This document shows, in pieces, positions 22,319-32,800 of a DNA stretch of 64,000 bases; within the stretch, counting starts at the first letter, position 1, and each line of letters starts with the position of its first letter. The DNA is from Eonycteris spelaea. Lineage: Eukaryota; Chordata; Mammalia; Chiroptera; Pteropodidae. The stretch covers positions 6,550,501 through 6,614,500 of the forward strand of contig PUFA01000021.1 of NCBI GenBank assembly GCA_003508835.1, in the 5' to 3' direction. Below the pieces are notes generated by a model, which did no database searches, was not told the origin of the DNA, and worked only from the letters and a program-made list of their open reading frames with translations. A program made the translations under genes and the position numbers.

Positions 22319-23529
22319 TTGTTATTTGTTCTAAAATCACAAATCGTATTTTGGTTTCCTAACTTAAAAATCATCTTATTTTTGCATGACCTCAGTTCTT
22401 TTCTCGGTTGCTTCTAACTCTAAATGCGTGTCACATAATGCCGTATAGCTTACATCTAAACGTTAAGACTAGGGGTCATGTGCGATATGCTCCTGTGTAT
22501 GTATCACATTTAGCTTATCGCCTTGGATTGCACGTATGAGTTGCTCTGCACGGCATACGCTGTTGTTAAAGGAAGCGTAGCACATACAAAGCACGTCGAG
22601 CATTAAACGGGGCACCGATGATGCCCACATTTGAACGGCTTCGAAGCGCACATTTCTATAAAGCTAAAGGCTTCTGATCCCAGTTTGCAATTCTGACCGA
22701 GAAGCCGTGCAGAGGTTGTGATTCCAGGTTGGAAATATTCCAATAATGAGACTACCGAAGGCGAATAAGTGCGTGGAAAAGGCAAAAACTTCTGTTTGTT
22801 TTGGAAATCGTTATAAGGTCTCTTGGCAGCAGGTTTGCCTACCGCATAGCTTTGTGGTAATATTGAACATCTTTGACATTTCCTCTCTATTTATTCACTT
22901 GACGAAGCCAAGAAAGTCTCTAAGCAGAGTTCTGAGAGGCCAGAAGAATCCAGACTTGTATTTGGATTTTGCTACAGGTATGGGAAGGGGGAAGTGCGTG
23001 GATAAGTAATGAGAGAAGCGAGAATTTACACCGTCTGTCGATACGACGCCTGATTTGGTGGAGATGCATCTTCTTGTTTTGCAGAAGAGCCAGGATCTCC
23101 TTTTGAATTCTCATCCACTCCTTAGCCTTGCATCCTTTTTGGTTTTTCTCTCCAAAAATAATTTAAAATTTTTAATATTTAATAAAAGGTTCTGAAAATG
23201 ACCGCACCGGAATTCCAGTCACGTGTGGGGCAGGTATTGGAATGAATCTTTCACCTCTCCAAAGAGCAGTTCATGCAGTTTCTGCCGTTAGGTATTTTGT
23301 TCTTCTGAAAGCTATCATTTTGTGTTGTGCTGGTATTTTAGAAATCTAACCTTTTAAAACAAGTCTTTATTACTACTGGGCAAACACAGCTCTAAGAGCA
23401 TTTATTTATTGGGGCATGACTCCAATTCAATTAGCAGAAGTGTGGTTTATGCTTTTTAAGGAACTATAATATTACTTTTAACATTTATAACCTTAATTTT
23501 ACTTTGCAATATTTTGGTCGTTTTTGCTA
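22316..23529. other. Unassigned DNA that keeps its CpGs (22420-23110)
   Basis: No gene or repeat was recognised. By hand count, 22420-22760 holds about 22 CpG in 340 bp although GC is only near 45%, so CpG is not depleted as it is elsewhere in the window. Short open frames (60-87 codons) on both strands show no domain. The state may mean low germline methylation, recent origin, or chance. Confidence 0.45.
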
Positions 23530-23735
23530 TAACGAAGTTAGAGAAAAATAAACAAGGGCCTTATGACCTTGGTTCAACTCTGGTCTCCATAACTTACTGA
23601 ATGTATAAGTTTTGGGAAGCCATTTGCCTCTTTAAAGAGAATGTTCACCTGTTTATCAAATGAGATTAAAATGACCTTTGACTATCTCTCAGGTCTATAA
23701 ACTAGTTCATAATATATACTAATGCATGCACAATT
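23530..23735 (+). mobile_element. MIR SINE
   Basis: 'ggttcaactctggtctccat' (23571), 'agttttgggaagccatttgc' (23608), then 'caaatgagattaaaatgacc' (23658), follow the MIR order: a 'ggttcaaatcctggctc' box-B-like part, 'ttgggcaagttactt', and 'ctgtaaaatggggataat'. Confidence 0.7.
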
Positions 23736-23939
23736 CAGCTCTAACCTATAAGTCATATTACGAAGTTAAGATAATTTCCAAAATATACATATGGCCTTTA
23801 TAGGACACGTGATTAAAGAATTAGAATCAACGCCATAGTTTTCACACTAAAGTAATGTGTCTATTAGAATTTATTAAATCCATCAAGTAATAATCTTCTA
23901 CATGCTTTAGGTGATTAAATATGAAACACACAATTGTGT

Positions 23940-23941
<2 letters not shown>

Positions 23942-23983
<42 letters not shown>
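23942..23983. repeat. (CA)n microsatellite
   Basis: About 21 uninterrupted CA units. Confidence 0.97.
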
Positions 23984-23985
<2 letters not shown>

Positions 23986-24221
23986 TATGCCTGCCAAGAA
24001 GCAATTTACGGTCCAGTTACAGGCGAAAGGTGAACACTCACATAGGGTCTGTACAGAATCCTGTGTGTTAAATGTTAATTTCTGTGGCATATGCCAACTG
24101 TATGTTCTGTGATATTTCAAGGTAGAAGAAAATTCTCTGGGGTTAGTAGGCCTCAGCCAATGCTATAGAAATCTTTGACAGAAATCAGAGGTGTTTAGGT
24201 TTGCGATTCTACTTATCCCGC

Positions 24222-24240
24222 CCCTCCCCCCCCCCCGCAC
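24222..24240. repeat. C-rich run
   Basis: A cytosine run of ten within 'cccctccccccccccc'-like text, able to form an i-motif or, on minus, a G-rich structure. The tract is short. Confidence 0.7.
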
Positions 24241-24499
24241 GGAATCCACTCCGTGTTATCTCATCTCCAAGTTCTCTACACTCTGGTTCTCTCTCCCCTG
24301 AAGCATCTTCCCTGTGCCTAAATCACTCTTTCTGAAGAAGGCCTCATGACTCACTCCCTCACGCTGCTCGGGTCCGTCCCCGCGTTCCTGTGTGTGTGGC
24401 CTTCCTTCCCGCCCCCCGCTGGAGGAAAGAGCCGCCCCGTCCTGACCCAGCCTCCTCTCTCACTCTCCTCCACCGTCTTCACAGCACTGATCTTCACTT

Positions 24500-24660
24500 A
24501 CCGTTTGGTACGCAGCTTTGCAGCATCTGCAATGGGCTCTGTGATCTGCGTGCGGATAAAGGTACCGAGGAACCCGAGCTGTTAAGTGAATTTCCCAAGA
24601 TGACACATTTGACAATGGAGCCAGGATTTAAGCCCTTTCAGACGAATTCCAGGGTTTTGT
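24500..24660 (-). mobile_element. MIR SINE, antisense
   Basis: 'gataaaggtaccgaggaacc' (24555), 'gttaagtgaatttcccaaga' (24581), 'tgacaatggagccaggattt' (24609) and 'aagccctttcagacgaattc' (24630) match the reversed MIR ('gataaggaaactgaggctcagagaggttaagtgacttgcccaaggtcacac...gagccaggattcgaacccaggt'). Confidence 0.75.
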
Positions 24661-24899
24661 AATTTGCCCGCCTTTTCTAGCTGAAGTCAATGGGCGCAAA
24701 GGCCCGACTTGGCCACTTTCGCCCGTGGCAGCATTTCTAATGCACATTATGTTTAAATGAGAAAAATCATTTCTGAGCTAATAAGTGCAGTTCTTTAACA
24801 CTCGTGTTTGGGGGAAAAAAAAAACAGCTCAAATTTTTATCTCAGATTTCATTGTTTTCTCTTCCTCCATGTATCGAATTACTCACCTGTCATTTAGAA

Positions 24900-25130
24900 G
24901 ATTATGTAGAAAAGTATAGTGGTTTAAAGAATTGGACTTTGAAGCCAGAAGCCGGGATGCAAAGTCCTCATGTTGGTCTTGGGAGAGGACATTGGAAAAG
25001 TCACTTACTCTCTGGCCTAAATTTTATCTGTAAGAGAAAGAATATCAACTCAGATGGTCGTGAGGATATAATCACTTACTATATAGAAACAGTCTGGTTT
25101 TGCACAAGCACAATATATTGATTTGTATTC
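24900..25130 (+). mobile_element. MIR SINE
   Basis: 'gtatagtggtttaaagaatt' (24915), 'ggactttgaagccagaagcc' (24935), 'ggaaaagtcacttactctct' (24994) and 'gtcgtgaggatataatcact' (25057) follow MIR nearly end to end, including the 5' tRNA-like start 'tagtggttaagag'. A second MIR in the opposite strand lies 240 bp upstream. Confidence 0.8.
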
Positions 25131-25134
25131 GAGG

Positions 25135-25260
25135 TATTTTAAAATTTGTTTTTATTTTAGATTCACATGAAAGTGACAAAGGTTAGTAAAGAGCTTCTGT
25201 ATACCCATCATCCAGCTTTCCTTGGTGTGAACATCCCATAAAGTTAAGGTCTTTATGAAG
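25135..25260 (-). mobile_element. LINE-1 3' UTR fragment, antisense
   Basis: 'attttagattcacatgaaag', 'gagcttctgtatacccatca' (25190) and 'tgaacatcccataaagtt' resemble antisense LINE-1 3' UTR ('ttttaggttcacagaaaaattgag...gttcccatatacccc...caacatccc'). Confidence 0.6.
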
Positions 25261-26370
25261 TGGATTAGTGGCTGCTAGGGACCCAGGCCCCCTGGGGGTT
25301 AGAAGGTCGAAAGCTAAAGCGTGCAAGGTTTTGTTTCGAGGTCATGAAAATATTCTGACATTGACTGGTGCCATGTTTGCACACACTTGTGACTGTACTA
25401 AAAAAATTGTAAGTTTAAAGAGGTGAATTGTGTCACAGTGTCACTGTTTGACAAAATAAGCAGTTCCTCCAAAAATGAAGTTAAATATTGAGATATGTGA
25501 TTCGATCTCATTAATAATATCTTGGAGTCAGGTAGAGCAGCGTGGCTGTCGAGTCCCAGGGAACCTTAAGTGAGCAGAAGAGGGACTGCCTGGAAAATGC
25601 GGGGATTTACAGGTGCCCACAGTTTAGGAAAATGATTAATGCAGTGTTCCTCAAGAGTAGTGACATAGTATGACAGTGTCAGCAAAAGGGAATATGGGAC
25701 GGTGAGTTTTCCAAATCCCAGTCACCAGGCAGGTGGCATGTATAAGTGGGTTCACACGTAAGCCAAACTGCCTGCCACAGGCTGGGGTTCAAGGAAGAGG
25801 CTTCGTCTTCAGGCGGAAGAAGCAGAAAGAGGAGGGGAGAAGTTTTTGAAGGACGCGTTTAGTTTTGGCAGCATATTAGAACGAGAAATGAAAAGTCGGT
25901 CCTCAGGCTACATCGAGTTATGAGTATGGGGTATTGTCAGGCGAGAAAAGCCTTTAACATTTACTGAGCCTCGCCTGCTTTGTTCAGGTATCTGCACACA
26001 GAAGAGAAAGGTCAGGCACGGCTATTCTGGGTCCAGAAACCTGCCCGTGATAGACTTATTGATGGAGGAAGTAGGACAAGGACTTAACAGACAGCGGGGG
26101 ATCCTCTTGCTATAACTAGACGCACGTTAGTGAGGATTTGCTAGAGGTTAGGGGGTGTGTGCAATGCTAGGGAGACAGAGGATTAGTTGAAGGGGCTTGT
26201 TCAGACCCACCCGAAATATTAGTCATGTATTTTTTTTTAAAGAAATCATTTTAAGTCATAAAAAAACCATTTATTTCTGGTTATGATCTCATTTAGGTTC
26301 CTGGAGCCAATTCCATGTGTGTCTGTGAGGCGGGGGGTGGGGGGACCTTCCCTCACTACCAGCGGCAATT
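25261..26370. other. Unassigned DNA
   Basis: No gene or clear repeat. GC content is moderate and several CpGs remain between 25500 and 26110. A G-rich run ('gcggggggtggggggacc', 26331) lies on plus. Confidence 0.45.
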
Positions 26371-26374
26371 CTCT

Positions 26375-26960
26375 GCCACCAGCCGGGTGTCCTACAGTTC
26401 AGCGCAGCTCTGACACTGAGATAGCATCAGACTCCACAGGTTAAGGGTTCAGCCCCACAGGACTGTCTGCCCCTCCCCCAACCCCCCTTTCATACATCAG
26501 CCCCAAGCCCAAGTCGTTACCTGTACCCCTTATCGCATGGCTATAAATCACAGATTCCCATGAACCTGTCCTTGGGTTCTATTGATTTCCTAGCCGGGCT
26601 CACAGACCTCAGAGGAAAATGTTACTTACTAGATGACCATTTTATTATCGAAGGCTACGATAAAGCACACAGGTGGACGCCCATACGGAAGACCTCCAGG
26701 GCAAGGTACGGGAAACGTGTGGCGCTTCCGTGCTCCTCTGAAGCGCTCAGAGCCCAGTCATTCGGGGTTTGTGGAGGCGTCATCGCATAAGTATGTATAA
26801 TTGACTAAATCCCTGCCCGCTGGCAATTGATTCCACCTCTAGCCCCTGTCCCCCCTCCCGGGAGGTCTAGGGTAGGACTGAAGCTTCTGACCCTCTAGTC
26901 ACATGGTTTGTTTTTTGACAATGAACCCCTGTCCTTATGCGTGGTCCAGAAGTCACCAAA
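26375..26960. mobile_element. Old LTR-like interspersed repeat
   Basis: The stretch 'ccttgggttctattgatttc' (26571), 'cctagccgggctcacagacc', 'ggcaaggtacgggaaacgtg' (26700), 'catcgcataagtatgtataa' (26781) and 'gggaggtctagggtaggact' (26860) reads like a common mammalian LTR-type repeat that I recognise but cannot name with certainty. It carries no viral gene. The 76-codon open frame at 26560-26790 lies inside it and is not taken as a gene. Confidence 0.5.
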
Positions 26961-28199
26961 AGGGTTAAATCATTCTGAAATGAAATTTTTGAGTCACATC
27001 TTTTTTGGAAGGACTGTACTTCATATGATGGAAATATCATCTTGTGGAAAACAGAAATATTAGTTGTAGGGTAAGATTTGGTAGAGAATTAAAAAACTCG
27101 TTTCAGGAGGTTTTAATGGTAATAAACTTATGCTCCGGCATCTGAAAATGGCCAGCACCTGATGAGGTTTTTCATGAATAGAAATTTTCACAAAAAGCGA
27201 GTAAAGCCAATGGACCATTGGGAATGAAAAAACTATCACTTTGATGACTATTTAGGAGAGAACTTTTGAATCCCAGAAGAATAGTTTAAATAAGGACAAA
27301 ATGAATTTATCCTCCTGACTTTTAGTGTTGTCTCCTCTTATTTGAGGCAAGATAATTCCTTTTGAAAAAAGTCAAGTAATTTTAATGTTAGAATTCTTAC
27401 CCAAACTCAATTATGCAGAAAGTTGCAAAGGAGATTCGAAAGATGAAAATATCAAAGTTTGCTTCATTTTCATACACTTTAATAGTCTAAAGTGTTATAT
27501 ATAAAAGCATAATTACTTTCTGTGTTTTGGGGACGATGATATGTGTGATTTCATATAGGAAAAGGTTTTTTTTTTCAACATTTATCCTTTTGCTATACAA
27601 ATGATCTTGGCTGTTTCACTAATTAGCTGGGTGACATAAGACAACTAATTTAATCTTAATTACAGGTTGGGTTTTTTTTTTTCTTATGTCTGTGGGGTTT
27701 GAACCTTAGAATTATAAAATATGTAGGTATGGCAAAAAGGAAAAACAGTAACTCATTGGTGTAATTTGAGGAAAGTAAATTATGCTCAGTTACTTTAAGA
27801 TGGGATGTAAAGAAGGAGAAAGATAAGACATGAGATGCATAATACATGTATGTGAAATATGCAGAACTAAATATGTTATTTTGGTATAAAAGAGTGTATT
27901 TGAAACCTATGTACATGAAACAAGGAGACAGGGAAAGGTTAAAGTATATACTATATTATTGTGATATAGGCAATTTAAATGAAAAAATAAAATCTGAAGG
28001 TAATTATGTCTCCCTTCTGTAGAACTGACTTCTTATTTGTTCACATGTTCACATGGATAAGTTTGCAAATAACATGGCTTTGATTGGAGTTTGCATCCTT
28101 TTTCTTACTGTCTGTCACACCCAAAGTTGGGGCATTTGGTGATAAATATTATCTGTCCTCCTTCCTGTTTTAAAGAGAGAGAGAAAAAAATCATTTCAT
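26961..28199. other. Unassigned AT-rich DNA
   Basis: No gene or repeat was recognised. The minus-strand open frame at 27656-27916 (86 codons) is rich in F, Y and S, as AT-rich chance frames are. Confidence 0.45.
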
Positions 28200-28640
28200 T
28201 TCTTTGGGTTCTTTAAACACTGACCTCGTGCTACGAATCTCGCCTTGCTAAAATTTTTCTGGTACCTCTGTGCCAAAATTTTATACTTGTTCTGCGATAG
28301 CTCTGACCCCTCTGCGTTTACGGTTTCCTTCACGAGTGCCGTGTTCACGGCCGCATGATTCCGTAGTTCAGACGTGCAGGACAGCATGGAGCGAACCATG
28401 GTGGCTGGTGGCGTGAGCACAGCCTGGTGACCCCACCTGGGTGGGCGGGGCCAACCCAGGAGACAGAGCGGGGAGAGGCGAGGGAAGCGTGCGGGGCAGT
28501 AATTCAGGAGATGGTTGGTCCTACGAAGTTTAGCTGTGGTTTTACCAGCAGGGTAAGGGGCCTGGAGCAGACACTGCAGCACCGTATTTTCCCTTTTTAA
28601 GATAAAAATCCTGTATCAACAGTGTGTCGCTTTCGGTACA
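28200..28640. other. GC-rich, CpG-retaining block
   Basis: About two dozen CpG by hand count in roughly 430 bp, in the middle of AT-rich DNA, with a GC-rich core 28420-28500. A 128-codon minus-strand open frame (28196-28582) covers it, but no domain, signal or membrane segment is evident. It could be part of a promoter-like region together with 29680-30150, or an old LTR. Confidence 0.45.
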
Positions 28641-29290
28641 TTCTGTTAATCAGAGAAAGTCATAAGGCCAGGTTTCAAGTAAGTGGCATCCATATCAGGG
28701 ATGGGGGAATTTCCTGCAAATATTCTGTGTACTGTCAGAAGTATTAGATATGGCGTTATTACAGGTGTTCTGTAGGTAAACAGGGCAACATGACCTTCTT
28801 TCTCTAACTGTGAACCTTGGCCCAGTCGCCCCAGTTGAATTGAAGGCCTTCCCGGCAGAGGGCCAGGTAGGGCATTGAGTCAGAGGCTTGTATGCAGCAG
28901 AACCGTAATAGCTTGATTCTCATCCCTCCCTAAAGTCCCCAGTGTACAACAGAGATGCCTTTGGCCTTGGTCCGCCTTTGGAATGGAAAGACCTCAGTCA
29001 CACCCCTCATTGTCTCGCTCATTAAGCTCAGGTCAGGGTGGAGAGGTAGAGGGATCGGGGTACACCAGTGAGCAGACATTTTCAGATATAAATGGCCTGA
29101 GGGCTGTATGTCACTAGAGAGGAGGAACATTCATTCAACCCTCCTGAAACTGTGTCGACGGTGACCAGTATTACCTTTTCTGGTTTTTATCTTTGGGGAC
29201 CCCTGTACTCAGCAATCACATCCATGTCACTTTCTGGTTGGACCCTGGGATATGCCTTTTGGCTAACTCAGGCTCAGATAATACAGCAAG
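28641..29290. other. Unassigned DNA
   Basis: Nothing was recognised. It lies between two GC-rich blocks. Short open frames only. Confidence 0.4.
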
Positions 29291-29295
29291 AAAGT

Positions 29296-29324
29296 TTTTT
29301 TTTTTCGTTTTTTTTTTTTTTTTA
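29296..29324. repeat. Poly(T) with one CG interruption
   Basis: Two T runs of about 11 and 15 separated by CG. It may be the reversed tail of an unrecognised minus-strand retroposon, or simple repeat growth. Confidence 0.8.
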
Positions 29325-29675
29325 ATGACGTATACCTTGTTGTATTTTTATCCATTTTTCATAAAAATATCTCTTACATTTTCCCCAGTTTAATGTACGT
29401 GTGAGGGGAGTTTTCCAGAGCAGTGGAGCTCACTGCCAGTATTGCTCTAGCTACCTTAACCCGGTTTCTCTTTTTCTTGAGGGTCACCTGTGTTACCGTA
29501 ATCCTAACATGGCCGGCAAGAGCCAACAAGTAGTCGATGTCTAATCTCTTATTTCTCACAGGAGTCTGTCTCTGCCAGAGAGATCTTCCTCAGGAGGCCA
29601 GCACGCCTTCATAATAGCCAGGGAAATATGCACAAAGGAATCAGAAAACTCTTACTGTGGTCTATGAGTAGACCT
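29325..29675. other. Unassigned DNA
   Basis: Nothing was recognised between the poly(T) and the CpG-rich block. Confidence 0.4.
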
Positions 29676-29679
29676 AAGG

Positions 29680-30150
29680 TTCGCATGTAGACGGCAGGAG
29701 GGGTGAAGATGCGCGTGGTTCTAGCTGTTTCCGGTCTTCCTTAGCAAGCATCGCACCCCTTGCCCTCTTGTGTCCTGGGCGAAACCAGTCAGAGTTCTGA
29801 TGAACCACAAAGCACGGACGGTAGCAGCCACGCAAATGAGTCGCTTGAATTTCCCATCGCGAGAAGCACGATGGGCTCATGGCCCCAGCGGGTGCCTCTG
29901 CGAGCCAGCCACTGCGTTCCGTTCGATGCCACACTTCGGTGGCACACTGCTCCTGGGTGACACCTGAGCACTGTCCTGGTGAGGGAGCAGGCCCAGCAGG
30001 GCGAGGCGTAGTCTCGTCCAGCGGGCAGCCTGGGCTCAGCGCCTCTTCGTATTGTTTTGTGGTCACACACGTCCCCCTCCACGTCCCTCCACATCCCTCC
30101 CCCGCCCTTCCTTTTTCGCAGTTGTCACCTCGCCTTGCGGTGTGCAGGCT
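29680..30150. promoter_or_regulatory. CpG-island-like block
   Basis: By hand count there are about 30 CpG in 470 bp. In the core 29881-30120, GC is about 63% and observed/expected CpG about 0.7, which meets the usual criteria for a CpG island (>200 bp, GC >50%, ratio >0.6). In mammals such blocks usually mark promoters or are recently inserted repeats. Several reading frames stay open across it (187 codons on minus at 29674-30237; 101-104 codons in others), as expected from GC richness. No TATA box, splice-supported exon or known domain was identified. A pyrimidine-rich run (30070-30115) closes the block. Confidence 0.5.
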
Positions 30151-30189
30151 CCCCTCCCCTGGTATGTCTCTTGCACATTTCATCCTGTC

Positions 30190-32235
30190 TTGAAAACTCT
30201 GAGTCCAAACTAACGCTATGAGATAGAACTTTACCAAGACATTATTTGTGACTATGAAGTAGAGAGAAAGTAAAGAACCCAGGGTTAGTGTTTTGGAAGT
30301 GTCGAGTGGGGAGTCAAAGCCAACAAACCTTCATAACTCAGCATGTTAACAAAATAAAAGTTAAAACTGCCCAATATCGAACGTCATGGTTGGGCGATGT
30401 CTTTCAAATGTTAACTTAGAAACCAAATACCTCCTGTATGCACACTCCTTTATATTATTTGATTGAACCACATGGAACCTCTGTTTGGGTAGGTCAGATA
30501 GTTGTCAGAATCATCTTGTGGGCCAAGTTAGCCCTGGAGGTCACCTCTCTTCATAAGGATGGTGAACGTGAAGAATTATGCATGGGACCTTATCATGTGA
30601 TGAGCCTCTCAGCAGCTCACGTAATTTCTACCCCTTACCCAGTTGTAACAGCAAATGAGGCTGGGAAATGTAGGCTCACTCTGTGTGCAGGACGGATTGA
30701 CAGTTTTGTTTGATCAGACATCGGTGATAATCACAGTCTGGGGACAAACACCATCTCATCCTCCTTTCTACCCCCAGTGGCTACAGCTTAATTTCTACAT
30801 CTACTCACAAATCAAAGGTTGTGAAGGGTGCGAGCTCTCTCCATCAGTCTCAGATACGGAACGTGCGAGTCTAGTGACCTATAAACTAAAGATTTAAACT
30901 ATATGCCCTCTCCCACCTTTATTCGTAGAAACCCAACATGGAATACTAAAGCAGGGACAGTGTAATTGAACCGAAAACTTTTATTTCTCATATTCCTTGG
31001 CCCAATAGCTTTTCTCTGCACTTAATGGCAGGTACCTCGAGGCTATTAGAAATAATGGCCTTAGGTGAGAAGGGCATGCTCATATATATGTCACAGAGTG
31101 AATACTAATAAGACTGTATCACTCAAAGCTGCTTGTATCTCATTCCATACTTTTGAAGTATCGAGGCAATCAGTTTTTCCAACACTTCAAAGCCCTAAAT
31201 TACTCTCCGTACTCAATTTCATTTCTTCATACAAATAGACTCATTCTTTTCTGAGTTTATCTTTTCTTGTAACCCCTTACTAAAAGCAGAGGGTAAAAGC
31301 CCAAACATAGTATTACTCCGCATCTCTGCAGCATGAATTTAGGCTCAGTGGTCTGCCTTTTGTAGGTGCTTATTTTACTAAATATTTTTGTTCTACTTCA
31401 TAACATCATTCCCCACATTTCCACCTACCATTATAGTTTAAATTATTCCCCAGGTGTAACTCGGAAAAGCCCCTTAAGCAGGGACCAGGAGACTTAGTAG
31501 AAATTTTAGCCTATCTCCAGTCTTGAACACTTCCTTGTCAAAACAGTGGTTTACCATCATCACCTTTTCTGCGTACCTGACTTGTTCCCATGCCAGTGCT
31601 TCCTGGAAGCATGCAGGGAAGGCCACAGGTTAGAGAGGGGATTTGCCCTCCAATCCTCAAAGTGTGAGAATCGTTGCAAGGAGAAGTCCCTCGACAGCAG
31701 AGAGAGGATTCAGAACCTCTCCGCTAGCAGTCCTCACATCACAATGTGCTGGCCGCCTCTGCAGTCCCAATCTCCGGAAAAGACGAATTAGACAGAGACT
31801 TCCCAGAGGTAAGCTGCCATGTATTCGCATCCCATTCTAATTTTGTTATCCAAGTCACCATTGACAAAATCTGCTGAAGGGTAGTGTTACTTTGGTGTCT
31901 TAGGAATTCAGGCATTTTCCTTTGTCTTAGAGATAACGCCATTCAACTTCTGGCAGTATTCCTCTAAGACTGGACTCTTAAACATGGTACTTAAAAAATA
32001 CGTAAAATCCTGTGTATGTATGAGAGAAACCTATATCTAAATGATCATTTCATTTTGGGCATGTCTAGTCTGGTCTTGACTTAGAAAAGCTTAGTGCATA
32101 TTTTTTAGGGTCATAAAGGTTATTCCACGTTTTCCAGTTAGCTTTTAATCAGATGACCACTCCCAGCCCTGCTTACTGTGGGGCTCTCTTCCATTTCAGG
32201 AAGTTAGTCATCTGTGCAGAGAATGCATTAGATCC
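30190..32235. other. Unassigned DNA
   Basis: No repeat or gene was recognised. Open frames up to 91 codons (30438-30713, 30655-30897, 31546-31791) show no domain. Confidence 0.45.
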
Positions 32236-32240
32236 TGAAT

Positions 32241-32374
32241 CTATCTATCTACGTACCTACCTGCCTATCTGCCTGCCTGCCTCTCTCCCTCCCTCCCTCC
32301 CTCCCTATCATCTATCTGTCTGTCTGTCATCTATCGTCTATCTATCTGTTTGTCTATCATCATCTGTCATCTAT
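32241..32374. repeat. Compound tetranucleotide microsatellite (CTAT/CTGC/CTCC/CTGT)n
   Basis: Successive blocks of CTAT, CTGC, CTCC and CTGT units with interruptions. The part of the 170-codon plus frame (32153-32665) made of repeated leucine, proline, serine and cysteine is only a translation of this repeat. Confidence 0.93.
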
Positions 32375-32384
32375 CAGATTTTGT

Positions 32385-32800
32385 ACACGAGGAGATTTAT
32401 TATAAGAACTGGTTTGCATGCTCAGTTATGGAGGCTAAGAAGTTCTATGATCTGCTGTTTGCAAGACGGAGAAAGTCAGTGGTGTGATTCAGTCCTGAGA
32501 ACCAGGGGAGCCAGTGGTGTCAGTTCTGGTCTGAGTCCAAAGGCCCGAGAACCAGGAGCACAGATGATAGGGCAGACCAAGATGGGTGTCCCAGCTCAAC
32601 AGAGAGAAGGAATTCACCCTTCCTCCGCCTTTCTGATCTATTCAGTCCCTCAACAGATTGGATGATGCCCACCTACGTGGGTTAGGGTGATGTTCTTTGC
32701 TCAATACATCGATTTAAATGCTAGTTCCTTTCAGAAACACCCTGATAGACATATCCGGCAATAATGTGTTACCAGCTGTATGGGCATCTCTTAACTCACA
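32385..32800 (-). mobile_element. LTR-type repeat, antisense
   Basis: 'gagatttattataagaactg' (32391), 'tatggaggctaagaagttct' (32427), 'gatctgctgtttgcaagacg' (32449), 'cagattggatgatgcccacc' (32653) and 'cagaaacaccctgatagaca' (32732) match, in order, the reverse of a common mammalian LTR whose sense strand ends near AATAAA and 'ccctgactaataca'. I take it as an ERVL/MaLR-class LTR; the name is uncertain. The microsatellite lies at its outer edge, where this LTR often carries repeats. A second copy fragment is at 59780. Confidence 0.7.

Noticed and set aside
23942..23983. Possible CRISPR-like or tandem array
   Set aside because: It is a simple CA microsatellite. No spaced direct repeats of CRISPR type occur anywhere, and the genome is mammalian.
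25720..25738. CTCF-like word 'ccaggcaggtggca'
   Set aside because: Two core mismatches and no partner site; below what I would call.
29674..30237. 187-codon minus-strand open frame as a protein gene
   Set aside because: It lies in GC-rich, CpG-rich DNA where other frames are open too (101-104 codons). No domain, signal peptide, membrane segment or splice context supports it. Kept only as a finding to test.
32153..32665. 170-codon plus-strand open frame
   Set aside because: Its first part translates a tetranucleotide microsatellite and the rest an antisense LTR.
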